From Lepisosteus oculatus (Eukaryota; Chordata; Actinopteri; Semionotiformes; Lepisosteidae): 64,000 bases of DNA. This document shows positions 1 to 12,392 of this stretch, in pieces. Below the pieces are notes generated by a model, which saw nothing but the letters and a program-made list of their open reading frames with translations, had not been told where the DNA came from and made no database searches. Each line of letters begins with the position of its first letter. The first letter of the stretch is position 1. The stretch is taken from the NCBI RefSeq assembly GCF_040954835.1, contig NC_090709.1:44772490-44836489 (forward strand), in the 5' to 3' direction. The position numbers and the translations under genes were made by a program.

Positions 1-2863
1 GTCCAAAAATTGTAAACCAGGGCTAATTTTAATATCAAATGAAATCACTACAGAGGAAAAGGCTTAACTGAAATATGAATAAGACTATGCAAGCCTGAAA
101 AATAGAACAATTCAATTTATAGAACTTATTTTTTTATTTTTTGAGAGATGGGCTCACACACCGGAAGACACTAACGTTTCTCTTCGTTAGAGTATGTGAA
201 TAACAGTTTAACCCCATTTGTTTGTAATTGTGATTCTGTTAAAATTTAAAAAAGCATCTATCAATAGTAAGAAATTATCAAGAAAGTAAGAAATTGTGTT
301 ATTTCATAAACTGTAAGACATGAAGACATTTACAGGTTATATCCTTTGCTTTGTCTTTTAACGCAAGCGGTCAGGATCCAAGCCCATGTTCGGACGGTTG
401 TGTTTCTCTTGTAATCATCAAATGTCATCGTTTTGTCCTTCAGTTCTTTCTCGAGTTGTACCATGGATATTTTATACCATCAATACTTTTCATGCTCTTT
501 TGCATTTTCCTTCACATACGGAAAAAAACTCAAGGCGTTCTTGTCACTGTGCTACACACGCAGTGAGTAATTCGCGCAGCTTTCAGAGGAATCCAGAGGG
601 AGGACTCTTAATGCAAGGAGCTGGTTTTTTTTTCGCATTAATCATTATTAACCAGAAACAGCTGCACAACTGGTTGCATTTGTGATTATGTCACTTCTCT
701 GCTTCAGCAAGGTCAATAAAAGACTCTGAAAGTAGTAGAGAAAAACTGAATTAAAATCATATAAGCAATTCTGAGTGATATCTGCATACAGGCAATCCAA
801 TAAGAATGTTGAAATCTTTGAATGTCATCTTTCTATATATTGCGCTGCTTTTTACTTGGAGTAAAACTATTGGATTGAAGGGTTAAAATGTATTGTTGTT
901 ATTTGGAGAAATCAATGAACTCGTGATTTTATATGTTTTAAAAGACGGTCATGCGCACAGAAAAAAGACAGTGCTGATTATTTTTCTGGAGACGGAGCAC
1001 TGATGACCTATCCGAGCCAATTGATAAAGCCCACCCAGTGGATACTCTAGCAGAACGTGGAAGAACGTTCACCATTGTAACCAAGGCAACCACAGGAACA
1101 ACATCAAGAAGCACAATCAATTCCCCATTTAAATCTTTCGTGTAAGGTATGCCATGTGAAAGCATGAAGTAAATCCCCTGATCTCTTTTGAACATGGACA
1201 AGGTATTTCTGATGGAGCGCAATGAGCAAAGATTTAATAAGCTACTCCTGCCGATGATTCAGCTTAAAGAAGTAAAAGCTTCACAAACAAAAGCAGCTCG
1301 CTACCACAGCCAATATTAAATGTACTTGGTGGCACATTACCGTTTGCATTGGCTCAAAAGTGGTCTCGGCAGACGTTGTTCCCTACGTAAAGCTGAAAGT
1401 GCCAAAGAGCATTTCCATTGAGAAAAAAAAATCTTTCTTGATGTTAAACATAGAGAGCCTGCCTTTTAGAAGTTCTCCCTCTAAACACCTTGTGCAGCCT
1501 CCCGACAGACTAACAAAAAGCGCCTTTTCACCAACTCAATTTATAATACGCCCCTCAAAACTCACAACCGAATAACAATCCATCCGTATATTTGATTTCC
1601 AAGATCCATTCAAGGCAACTTGGGTCTTCGCAAGCAAATAATTTCAGGGAAGAAACTCAGTTTAGTCAACTACTGGTGCATTCAGCACACCACTTGTTTC
1701 CGCTTGTCAGGGTGGCCGAGTGGTCTAAGGCGCCAGACTCAAGGACATGTGTCTTTCCAGCTGGCTTGGGTGTTCTGGTCTCCAAATGGAGGCGTGGGTT
1801 CAAATCCCACTCCTGACAGCGTCTGTTGTTACCTCTCTTGAATGGTTCCAGTGCTAGCTGACAGTGAATGACTGAAATATAAAAGCAGCAGAAGAAAGCA
1901 AGCAACTCAGTGCAATTTGTGAGTATTCTGCACTGTTAAAATGCACAGGTTTTCATACTTTTTGGAATTCGTAGCTCAAGAAGTGACTCCTGTTTCATTT
2001 TCTATTCACCAACTCGATTTGCAATCCGCCCCTCACACCTCACAACAGCATAACAAACGGCTTCATGTGCCACAGCATTCCCCTGTAGATTCGGTTTGCA
2101 CTATGAATTAGGCGACCCCGAATGAAATATTTTAGTGTTGGCTCAAATGTGAGGAATTTCATGAACCCTCAAAAAGGAACGCTTGCAGAAAATGCCAGCA
2201 ATTCAAAGCGTGTAGGCAGCATGAACAGACCAATTCTGCAATTTCTTTTATCGCGGGCGGTGCTTTCCGAGTCGATGGCTCTGCATTAGAAATGAGAAGT
2301 GCTGAACTCTAAACACGTTCTTGCCATTACTGCTACTCCTGCTGCTACTCCTTCGTCCTCGAAAAAAGAAAAGACAGGCATGTTTTGAGTCTCAAAATGA
2401 TCTTCTGGATCCACAAGAAACATGTAAATTTGATTGATTCCGCAGTATTTTGGATGTACTGTACTTATAACTTTCATTGAAGAGAGATTTCATCAGTTGC
2501 ATGAAATTGAAACTTTCGACTTTTTGTCTGGTATTGAAAATATGTTTAAAAAAACCCATAAATAATTTTCTAACAAACAACTCATGAATTATTGCCAGGA
2601 TCTATATTTAGTGTTCGGTAGTGATAACACTGCTGATATTGATTGAGTAGAAATCTATGATGTATTGACAGCTTTATCTGAAGCGAGAAGTCCTAGAACG
2701 CCATCTATGAAGTTTAAGGATTCATACCAAGAAATGCCTTTTGTTTCCCACCCCAACTGCTGCTTTTGCATTACACATTATGTGAACATTACCAGTTTTG
2801 GTAGCTTCTGGGCACGATTTTCCTAAACTGAAACTTATTACAAAATTCTTTAAGATGAACCAT
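1..2863 (+). repeat. tRNA-Leu(CAA) unit, copy 1
   Basis: First of two direct copies of a 2863 bp unit; the sequence at base 1 restarts at 2864. Bases 1-690 hold no gene that I recognise, but include a short hairpin (CTAACG ... CGTTAG near 170-190) whose stem is unchanged in copy 2 while the loop differs. Bases 940-1450 are a diverged form of the spacer module that lies between the Thr and Leu genes of the 5.2-27.4 kb array. The tRNA-Leu(CAA) gene follows at 1706. Bases 1820-2863 show nothing beyond simple AT-rich spacer. Small open frames here look like chance. Confidence 0.85.
1706..1818 (+). tRNA. tRNA-Leu(CAA) with intron, copy 1
   Basis: Reads leucine codon TTG. Acceptor stem GTCAGGG/TCCTGAC closes with one G-T pair, and the discriminator base is A73, which leucyl-tRNA synthetase needs. 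The D-arm box A and a long leucine-type variable arm are present, and the T arm is intact (loop TTCAAAT). The anticodon loop reads CTCAAG then T, with an intron of about 29 bases after position 37, as expected for vertebrate Leu(CAA). No run of four T follows closely. This copy looks functional. Confidence 0.95.
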
Positions 2864-4270
2864 GTCCAAAAATTGTAAATCAGGACTAATTTTAATATCA
2901 AATGAAATTACTACCGAGGAAAAGGCTTAACTGAAATATGAATAAGACTATGCAAGCCTGAAAAATAGAAAAATTCAATTTATAGAACTTATTTTTTTAT
3001 TTTTTGAGAGATGGGCTCACACACCGGAAGACACTAACGCTTCTCATCGTTAGAGTATGTGAATAACAGTTTAACCCCATTTGTTTGTAATTGTGATTCT
3101 GTTAAAATTAAAAAAGCATCTATCAATAGTAAGAAATTATCAAGAAAGTAAGAAATTGTGTTATTTCATAAACTGTAAGACATGAAGACATTTACAGGTT
3201 ATATCCTTTGCTTTGTCTTTTAACGCAAGCGGTCAGGATCCAAGCCCATGTTCGGACGGTTGTGTTTCTCTTGTAATCATCAAATGTCATTGTTTTGTCC
3301 TTCAGTTCTTTCTCGAGTTGTACCATGGATATTTTATACCATCAAAACTTTTCATGCTCTTTTGCATTTTCCTTCACATACGGAAAAAAACTCAAAGCGT
3401 TCTTGTCACTGTGCTACACAGTACAGGACACGCAGTGAGTAATTCGCGCAGCTTTCAGAGGAATCCAGAGGGAGGACTCTTAATGCAAGGAGCTGTTTCT
3501 TTTTGGCATTAATCATTATTAACCAGAAACAGCTGCACAACTGGTTGCATTTGTGGTTGCACATTACCATTTGCACTGGCTCAAAAGTGGTCTCGGCAGA
3601 CATTGTTCCCTACGTAAAGCTGAAAGCGCCAAAGAGCATTTCCATTGAGAAAAAAAAATCTTTCTTGATGTTAAACATAGAGAGCCTGCCTTTTAGAAGT
3701 TCTCCCTCTAAACACCTTGTGTAGCCTCCTGACAGACTAACAAAAAGCGCCTTTTCACCAACTCAATTTATAATACGCCCCTCAAAACTCACAACCGAAT
3801 AACAATCCATCCGTATATTTGATTTCCAAGATCCATTCAAGGCAACTTGGCTCTTCGTAAGCAAATAATTTCAGGGAAGAAACTCGGTTTAGTCAACTAC
3901 TGGTGCATTTAGCACACCACTTGCTTTCACTTGTCAGGGTGGCCGAGTGGTCTAAGGCGCCAGACTCAAGGACATGTGTCTTTCCAGCTGGCTTGGGTGT
4001 TCTGGTCTCCCAATGGAGGTGTGGGTTCAAATCCCACTCCTGACCGCTTCCGTTTTTACCTCTCTTGAATTGTTCCAGTGCTAGCTGACAGTGAATGACT
4101 GAAATATAAAAGCAGCAGAAGAAAGCAAGCAACTCAGTGCAATTTGTGAGTATTCTGCACTGTTAAAATGCACAGGTTTTCATACTTTTTGGAATTCGTA
4201 GCTCAAGAAGTGACTCCTGTTTCATTTTCTATTCACCAACTCGATTTGCATTCCGCCCCTCACACCTCAA
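2864..4270 (+). repeat. tRNA-Leu(CAA) unit, copy 2 (internally deleted)
   Basis: Second copy of the unit starting at base 1. It follows copy 1 closely to about 3555, then skips the part matching about 690-1335 of copy 1 and resumes at the equivalent of about 1340. Sequence matching the skipped part appears, more diverged, downstream at about 4310-5000. The order of blocks has therefore been rearranged, not simply deleted. It ends near 4270, where it stops matching copy 1. Confidence 0.8.
3933..4045 (+). tRNA. tRNA-Leu(CAA) with intron, copy 2, non-A discriminator
   Basis: Near-identical to the gene at 1706, with the same 29-base intron, CAA anticodon and long variable arm. The base after the acceptor stem (4045) is C, where copy 1 has A. 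A73 is a strong identity element for leucyl-tRNA synthetase across domains, so this copy may be transcribed but poorly charged. All stems remain pairable. It is either a recent pseudogene or a sequencing difference at one base. Confidence 0.9.
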
Positions 4271-5190
4271 TCTATACTAATCAAAATACAAAATAATAAT
4301 CAGTATTAACCAGAAACAGCAGAAAAACTGGTCACAATTGTGATTATGTCGCTTCTCTGCTTCAGCAAGGTCAATAAAGGGCTCTCTGAAAGTAGTAAAG
4401 CACTAAAGCACTGCAAAACTGAATTCAAAATCATATTAGGAATTCTGAGTGGTGCCTGCTTACATGCAATCTAATACGGATGTTGTCTTTAAATAAGAAA
4501 TCTCTATGTTTTCCTGCCTTTTCCCTGGAGTGAAACTATTGGATTGAAGGAATTCTTATGACAGGTTTACAAGGTGCCGTTGATATTTGGATAAGTCTAT
4601 GAACTCGTGATTTTTATATACTTTAAATAACGGCCATACACACAGAATAAAATGACAGTACTGATGATTTTTCCTGAGATGAAGCACAGCTTATCTTTCC
4701 AAGACTGCTTATAAAGGCAAGCCAGTGGATACTTCAGCAGAACATGGAAAAACGTTCAGCTTTGTAACCAACAAATTCCCCATTTAGATCTGAGATGTGA
4801 GGTATGCTTTGTGATTGCTTGAAGTGAAACCCACAATCTCTTTTGAACTTAGACAAGTTATTTCTGATGGAGCGCTATGCGGAAAGACATAATCAGCTCT
4901 ACCCCTGAGGATGACTCGACTTGAAAATGCAGAACATTAACATTTCACAGAAAAAAGGAGCACAACCGACATTAAAATTGAGGGCGCACTGTGATTTGCA
5001 CTGACTCAAAAGTGATCTTGGTAGACAAACTTCCCTGCTGAAGGTGGAAACGATAATTTGTGTTGAGAAGAAGAAACACTTTTTTCTCCCTGCTTTGATG
5101 TTAAGCTGATAAAGTAGCTTTTAACACATTGCTCCATTTGGTGGTTGTAACACAAAAACTCCTAGCAGCAGTGGGATTCAAGCCTACTTG
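4271..5190. repeat. diverged spacer module left of the array
   Basis: From about 4310 the sequence matches 645-1450 of the Leu(CAA) unit and, more weakly, the spacer between the Thr and Leu(AAG) genes of the array. It ends in a fragment of a tRNA-Leu gene and then joins array unit 1 at about 5190. It is older than the array by its level of difference. No coding region was recognised. Confidence 0.65.
5163..5186 (-). pseudogene. tRNA-Leu(AAG) 3' end fragment at array boundary
   Basis: On the minus strand these bases match the T arm and acceptor 3' strand of the array's tRNA-Leu(AAG) gene, ending in GCTGCT instead of GCTGCC. The rest of the gene is missing, because the sequence switches here to the start of array unit 1. 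The surrounding spacer also matches the spacer beside the array's Leu gene, which supports the call despite the short length. Confidence 0.6.
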
Positions 5191-5614
5191 TTCCAATATT
5201 ATCTAGTCTCACCTCATATGGTGCCGATTCCTGGTTTTCATTTAAGAAAGAGCACTGCAAACACCGTTAACAGTGCAAAACGTGTGATGAAAGAAGTCTT
5301 TTCCCCCCTTTGTCTAAAGCAGAACACAGCGGAGTCATGCCGAGGGTTGTGAGATCAAGATTTCAGTGGAGCACTGTCATCTACGTCTTTAGCTACATGA
5401 GTTGGACATCCTCTTGTACGGGGAAAGCAGATTGAGATCCTCTGACATGAAAAGTGACAGATAAAAGCCATTTCTCATCCTTTCTCTTAGTGGTGGAACT
5501 ATCGCATGTAAATGAGGCAACTTGCAAGGCAAGCAGGCTCGGTCCACACCGAACGCAGATGTCTCAGAGCAGTTGAGACGTGTCCAAGTGGCTGTCAAAG
5601 GACAGCACTTTGCC

Positions 5615-5688
5615 GGCGCCGTGGCTTAGTTGGCTAAAGCGCCTGTCTAGTAAACAGGAGATCCTGGGTCCGATTCCCAGCGGTGCCT
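5615..5688 (+). tRNA. tRNA-Thr(AGT), unit 1
   Basis: Reads threonine codons ACY. Acceptor stem GGCGCCG/CGGTGCC, anticodon loop CTAGTAA, T stem CTGGG/CCCAG fully paired, discriminator T. The T loop reads TCCGATT, so position 55 is C where nearly all tRNAs have T (pseudouridine in the RNA). This also alters the internal promoter B box, and all eight array copies share it. The nearest run of four T is about 60 bases downstream. Confidence 0.93.
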
Positions 5689-6701
5689 TTCTTCCTGTCT
5701 TACTGTACAGAATTTATCCTTATGGGCAAATCCCATGCCTTTTAATTCAGGTGAATGCAAGTGTTCGTTTCCTTTCTGGAACAACTTGTTTTGAAAGAAA
5801 TCTATACAGCTTGCGAAAGATGAAACACAAATCTTGCTTATCAGTGAAGAAGAGGTACTCCCAGCAGGCCAGCTAATACCAGCAAAGTTTTTTTTTCACC
5901 CTAACCCAGAGAATGGAGAAAAGCGAGGCGCCTGTGGCTCTGCAGTGTAATCAGTTCGCGAGTTCGGCGGTTAGCTGAAAGAGTGGTAAATGGAGCTCGC
6001 CCCAGCCCGTCCTTATACTTTTAAAGAGGATAAAAAATTAACTTTGCCGCCATTACTACCAGCTTTAAAAGACTGCCATGGGCACGGAAAAAAAACACAC
6101 TACAGATGACTTTTCTGGAACCGAAGCAGAGATTCCTTTACGAACCAACTGATAAAGCTCAGCCAGTGAATACTGTTAACAGAATGTGAAAGCACGATCA
6201 ACTTTGTAACTGCAACCACAGGAAAAACAGCAAGAAGCAGGCTCCATTCCCCATTTAAATCTGTCGTGCGAGGCATGCTTTTTGCACGCATGAAGTAAAT
6301 CCCACGATTGCTTTTGAACTTGGACAAAGTACTTCCAAAGGAGCGCTATGCGCAAAGATTTAACAAGCTCAACCCCCGCCGACGATTTGGTGTGAAGAAG
6401 CAGAACATTCAAGTTTCACAGACAGAAGCAGCACGCCAGCACAGCCAACATTAAAACGGAGGGCACACTACGATTTGCATTGACACAAAAGTGATCTGGG
6501 CAGACATCGTTCCCTGCATAACGCAAAAAGTAGCAAAGCGCTTTTGGGTGAGAGGAAGCAAGAAGGTTTTTGTTTTGTGCCTTGATGTCAAGCTGAGAAA
6601 GTATCTTTAAACACTTTGCTTAGTTTCTCGAGAGACTGCCAAAAAGCAGTTCCCTCCCTTTCGTCTGAAGCCAGCTGAAAGGGGGTCTTGACAGAAGCAC
6701 C

Positions 6702-6783
6702 TGGCAGCGGTGGGATTTGAACCCACGCCCCCGAAGAGACTGGAGCCTTAATCCAGCGCCTTAGACCACTCGGCCACGCTACC
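6702..6783 (-). tRNA. tRNA-Leu(AAG), unit 1
   Basis: Reads leucine codon CTT (and CTC after A34 editing to inosine). Acceptor stem GGTAGCG/CGCTGCC, A73 discriminator, anticodon loop TTAAGGC, long variable arm with an uninterrupted stem, T loop TTCAAAT. Length is 82 bases with no intron. It is convergent with the Thr gene 1013 bases away. A T5 run on the minus strand lies about 60 bases past the 3' end, with no closer T4 run. Confidence 0.95.
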
Positions 6784-8461
6784 CGCTATGCGTTGTCTCT
6801 TTGTCTCATTACTTGCCCGGAGGAAGCCGGGTGGGTTTTGCTCTTGTCGCCCGACTTAGTGGCGTTATGACCGTGGAACCGACTGCACCTGCTTTTTCTG
6901 AGATGCTTCCCCTCTCATGGCGAGATCTCGACTTCTTTAACACCTCTGGATAAAGATCTTCTGTGGAGCAGTTTTCAGACCTCTGCGTACAGCACCCTTG
7001 ATGTCATTTTATTTTTACAGCAGCCGCATCCGGAAAGTTGTGTCTTTTACGTTTTATTTGAACAACAAAACTACATACAATACAAACAAGAGCACATATA
7101 ACGTATCAAGAAAATCGTGAGGGGCACATGCTATAATACAATTACACTTTATGAAAAACGATTACACAAGGTAAATAAAGATAAGGTCCGCACAGCTCGT
7201 TCTTACATTTCGAAAGAGTCCGTAAATACCCCTTTACGTCTATTTTGAACTGTTCAAACGTAGGACTCTTCCCAGACCATTTCACTTTATACCACATTCC
7301 TAAACGAGGATGCTTCTCCTGTTTTAGAACTATTTTGGGCGGTATGGCTTATACAACACACCCACAGTATTCTGATGGTGGACTGCAGATCTGTGCTATA
7401 GTTCAGTCGAATTCAAAGGATCCAGCAATCTTACTGGATTTGACTGGGATTCTGAAATGTCTCTTGCAAAAGTATTCGGGTTTGCTTGAACCTTTGATAA
7501 AAAAAGTGATCTGATCTGAAACTACCCAGCTTACAATCTCTGAGGTAGTTGTCACTAAACTCGGACGTGATGTGGCACACATGTGCCGTGTGCCTTTACT
7601 TTTGTAAAAAACTGGTATCGGGAAAAGTTTCTTAATATTTCTTTTGATTAGCATGCAAGAAAATGTGATCATTACCTATGGAATTTCCCGCCAGCGTGGA
7701 GCTTGAATTCACAACCTTGAGACTCAGTGTTCAAGAGTCACAGAAGAGGTCAGCCTGGTCTTCAGTTTGCCAACGATAAGCTCCGGCAGTGCTCCTCTGT
7801 AAAGCAGATTGTTCGGATCGGTTATGTGGGACGGTACTTCGATACTAAGATCGTTTGCAGCACACGCATGGTTTCCCCCTTCACGCAAAAAACATAGACG
7901 AAGGAAACTCTCTTGTCTTGGGCTGCTGACTCCCGGATTTAAAGCGCTCTGGGTGCCAGCTATGTCTCTAACAAGCACACTATAAAGACAGGAATTACAC
8001 TTTGCGCACGTCAGGCATGGAATGGCGAGGCTACTTGATCCAATATTATCTAGTCTCTTCTCATATGGTGCCGATTCCTGGTTTTCATTTAAGAAAGAGC
8101 ACTGCAAACACCGTAAACAGTGCAAAACGTGTGATGAAAGAAGTCTTTTCCCCCCTTTGTCTAAAGCAGATCACAGAGGAGTCATGCCGAGGGTTGTGAG
8201 ATCAAGATTTCAGTGGAGCACTGTCGTCTACGTCTTTAGCTACATGAGTTGGACATCCTCTTGTACACGGAAAGCAGATTGAGATCCTCTGACATGAAAA
8301 GTGCCAGATAAAAGCCATTTCTCATCCTTTCTCTTAGTGGTGGAGCTATCGCATGTAAATGAGGAAACTTGCAAGGCGAGCAGGCTCGGTGCACACCGAA
8401 TGCAGATGTCTCAGAGCAGTTGAGACGCGTCCATGTGGCTGTCAAAGGACAGCACTTTGCC

Positions 8462-8535
8462 GGCGCCGTGGCTTAGTTGGCTAAAGCGCCTGTCTAGTAA
8501 ACAGGAGATCCTGGGTCCGATTCCCAGCGGTGCTT
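8462..8535 (+). tRNA. tRNA-Thr(AGT), unit 2
   Basis: Same body as unit 1, but the last acceptor base is T instead of C, giving a terminal G1-T72 pair. The same change creates a T4 run right at the 3' end, overlapping the mature tRNA, which could end transcription early or place the terminator unusually close. T stem CTGGG/CCCAG is intact and the anticodon is AGT. Confidence 0.9.
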
Positions 8536-9547
8536 TTCTTCCTGTCTTACTGTACAGAATTTATCCTTACGGGCAAATCCCATGCCTTTTAATTCAGGTG
8601 AATGCAAGTGTTCGTTTCCTTTCTGGAACAACTTGTTTTGAAAGAAATCTATACAGCTTGAGAAAGATGAAACACAAATCTTGCTTATCAGTGAAGAAGA
8701 GGTGCTCCCAGCAGGCCAGCTAATACCAGCAAGTTTTTTTTCACCCTGACCCAGAGAATGGAGAAAAGCGAGGCGCCTGTGGCTCTGCAGTGTAATCAGT
8801 TCGGGAGTTCGGCGGTTAGCTGAAAGAGTGGTAAATGGAGCTCGCCCCAGCCCGTCCTTATTCTTTTAAAGAGGATAAAAAATTAACTTCGCCGCCACTA
8901 CTACCAGCTTTAAAAGACTGCCATGGGCACGGAAAAAAACACACCACAGATGACTTTTCTGGAATCGAAGCAGAGATTCCTTTACGAACCAACTGATAAA
9001 GCTCAGCCAGTGAATACTGTTAACAGAATGTGAAAGCACGATCAACTTTGTAACTGCAACCACAGGAAAAACAGCAAGAAGCAGGCTCCATTCCCCATTT
9101 AAATCTGTCGTGCGAGGCATGCTTTTTGGCACGCATGAAGTAAATCCCACGATCGCTTTTGAACTTGGTCAAAGTACTTCCAAAGGAGTGCTATGCGCAA
9201 AGATTTAACAAGCTCAACCCCCGCCGATGATTTGGTGTGAAGAAGCAGAACATTCAAGTTTCAAAGACAGAAGCAGCACGCCAGCACAGCCAAAATTAAA
9301 ACGGAGGGCACACTACGATTTGCATTGACACAAAAGTGATCTGGGCAGACGTCGTTCCCTGCATAACGCAAAAAGTGGCAAAGCGCTTTTGGGTTGAGAG
9401 GACGCAAGAAGGTTTTTGTTTTGTGCCTTGATGTCAAGCTGAGAAAGTATCTTTAAACACTTTGCTTAGTTTCTCGAGAGACTGCCAAAAAGCAGTTCCC
9501 TCCCTTTCGTCTGAAGCCAGCTGAAAGGGGGTCTCGACAGAAGCACC

Positions 9548-9629
9548 TGGCAGCGGTGGGATTCGAACCCACGCCCCCGAAGAGACTGGAGCCTTAATCC
9601 AGCGCCTTAGACCGCTCGGCCACGCTACC
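9548..9629 (-). tRNA. tRNA-Leu(AAG), unit 2
   Basis: Intact cloverleaf with T loop TTCGAAT, the vertebrate consensus, where unit 1 has TTCAAAT. D arm carries GAGCGG. Acceptor stem and A73 are as expected. Confidence 0.95.
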
Positions 9630-11307
9630 CGCTATGCGTTGTCTCTTTGTCTCATTACTTGCCCGGAGGAAGCCGGGTGGGTTTTGCTCTTGTCGCCCGA
9701 CTTAGTGGCGTTATGACCGTGGAACCGACTGCACCTGCTTTTTCTGAGATGCTTCCCCTCTCATGGCGAGATCTCGACTTCTTTAACACCTCTGGATAAA
9801 GATCTTCTGTGGAGCAGGTTTCAGACCTCTGCGTACAGCACCCTTGATGTCATTTTATTTTTACAGCAGCCGCATCCGGAAAGTTGTGTCTTTTACGTTT
9901 TATTTGAACAACAAAACTACATACAATACAAACAAGAGCACATATAACGTATCAAGAAAATCGTGAGGGGCACATGCTATAATACAATTACACTTTATGA
10001 AAAACGATTACACAAGGTAAATAAAGATAAGGTCCGCACAGCTTGTTCTTACATTTCGAAAGAGTCCGTAAATACCCCTTGACGTCTATTTTGAACTGTT
10101 CAAACGTAGGACTCTTCCCAGACCATTTCACTTTATACCACATTCCGAAACGAGGATGCTTCTCCTGTTTTAGAACTATTTTGGGCGGTATGGCTTATAC
10201 AGCACACCCACAGTATTCTAATGGTGGACTGCAGATCTGTGCTATAGTTCAGTCGAATTCAAAGGATCCAGCAATCGTACTGGATTTGACTGGGATTCTG
10301 AAATGTCTCTTGCAAAAGTATTCGGGTTTGCTTGAACCTTTGATACAAAAAGTGATCTGATCTGAAACTACCCAGCTTACAATCTCTGAGGTAGTTGTCA
10401 CTAAACTCGGACGTGATGTGACACACATGTGCCGTGTGCCTTTACTTTTGTAAAAAACTGGTATCGGGAAAAGTTTCTTAATATTTCTTTTGATTAGCAT
10501 GCAAGAAAATGTGATCATTACCTATGGAATTTCCCGCCAGCGTGGAGCTTGAATTCACAACCTTGAGACTCAGTGTTCAAGAGTCACAGAAGAGGTCAGC
10601 CTGGTCTTCAGTTTGCCAACGATAAGCTCCGGCAGTGCTCCTCTGTAAAGCAGATTGTTCGGATCGGTTATGTGGGACGGCACTTCGATACTAAGATCGT
10701 TTGCAGCACACGCATGGTTTCCCCCTTCACGCAAAAAACATAGACGAAGGAAGCTCTATTGTCTTGGGCTGCTGACTCCCGGATTTAAAGCGCTCTGGGT
10801 GCCAGCTAAGTCTCTAACAAGCACACTATAAAGACAGGAATTACACTTTGCGCACGTCAGGCATGGAATGGCGAGGCTACTTGATCCAATATTATCTAGT
10901 CTCACCTCATATGGTGCCGATTCCTGGTTTTCATTTAAGAAAGAGCACTGCAAACACCGTAAACAGTGCAAAACGTGTGATGAAAGAAGTCTTTTCCCCC
11001 CTTTGTCTAAAGCAGATCACAGAGGAGTCATGCCGAGGGTTGTGAGATCAAGATTTCAGTGGAGCACTGTCGTCTACGTCTTTAGCTACATGAGTTGGAC
11101 ATCCTCTTGTACACGGAAAGCAGATTGAGATCCTCTGACATGAAAAGTGCCAGATAATAGCCATTTCTCATCCTTTCTCTTAGTGGTGGAGCTATCGCAT
11201 GTAAATGAGGAAACTTGCAAGGCGAGCAGGCTCGGTGCACACCAAATGCAGATGTCTCAGAGCAGTTGAGACGTGTCCATGTGGCTGTCAAAGGACAGCA
11301 CTTTGCT

Positions 11308-11381
11308 GGCGCCGTGGCTTAGTTGGCTAAAGCGCCTGTCTAGTAAACAGGAGATCCTGGGTCCGATTCCCAGCGGTGCCT
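11308..11381 (+). tRNA. tRNA-Thr(AGT), unit 3
   Basis: Intact cloverleaf matching the unit 1 gene, with paired T stem and AGT anticodon. The base two before the gene start differs from the other units (TGCT instead of TGCC), outside the mature tRNA. Confidence 0.93.
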
Positions 11382-12392
11382 TTCTTCCTGTCTTACTGTA
11401 CAGAATTTATCCTTACGGGCAAATCCCATGCCTTTTAATTCAGGTGAATGCAAGTGTTCGTTTCCTTTCTGGAACAACTTGTTTTGAAAGAAATCTAACC
11501 AGCTTGAGAAAGATGAAACACAAATCTTGCTTATCAGTGAAGAAGAGGTGCTCCCAGCAGGCCAGCTAATACCAGCAAGTTTTTTTTCACCCTGACCCAG
11601 AGAATGGAGAAAAGCGAGGCGCCTGTGGCTCTGCAGTGTAATCAGTTCGGGAGTTCGGCGGTAGCTGAAAGAGTGGTAAATGGAGCTCGCCCCAGCCCGT
11701 CCTTATTCTTTTAAAGAGGATAAAAAATTAACTTCGCCGCCACTACTACCAGCTTTAAAAGACTGCCATGGGCACGGAAAAAAACACACCACAGATGACT
11801 TTTCTGGAACCGAAGCAGAGATTCCTTTACGAACCAACTGATAAAGCTCAGCCAGTGAATACTGTTAACAGAATGTGAAAGCATGATCAACTTTGTAACT
11901 GCAACCACAGGAAAAACAGCAAGAAGCAGGCTCCATTCCCCATTTAAATCTGTCGTGCGAGGCATGCTTTTTGGCACGCATGAAGTAAATCCCACGATCG
12001 CTTTTGAACTTGGACAAAGTACTTCCAAAGGAGCGCTATGCGCAAAGATTTAACAAGCTCAACCCCCGCCGATGATTTGGTGTGAAGAAGCAGAACATTC
12101 AAGTTTCACAGACAGAAGCAGCACGCCAGCACAGCCAACATTAAAACGGAGGGCACACTACGATTTGCATTGACACAAAAGTGATCTGGGCAGACGTCGT
12201 TCCCTGCATAACGCAAAAAGTGGCAAAGCGCTTTTGGGTTGAGAGGACGCAAGAAGGTTTTTGTTTTGTGCCTTGATGTCAAGCTGAGAAAGTATCTTTA
12301 AACACTTTGCTTAGTTTCTCGAGAGACTGCCAAAAAGCAGTTCCCTCCCTTTCGTCTGAAGCCAGCTGAAAGGGGGTCTCGACAAAAGCACC

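Noticed and set aside
5580-5876. 98-codon open frame over the tRNA-Thr gene, repeated in each unit
   Set aside because: It runs through the tRNA gene itself and matches no protein; its recurrence is due to the tandem copies.
7245-7514. 89-105 codon open frame in the unit tail, repeated in each unit
   Set aside because: No family resemblance, and it changes length between units; treated as a chance frame.
7680-7760. tRNA-like minus-strand sequence in the tail of each array unit
   Set aside because: GAATTCACAACCTTGAGACTC recalls a T arm and anticodon region, but no acceptor pairing or D arm could be found.
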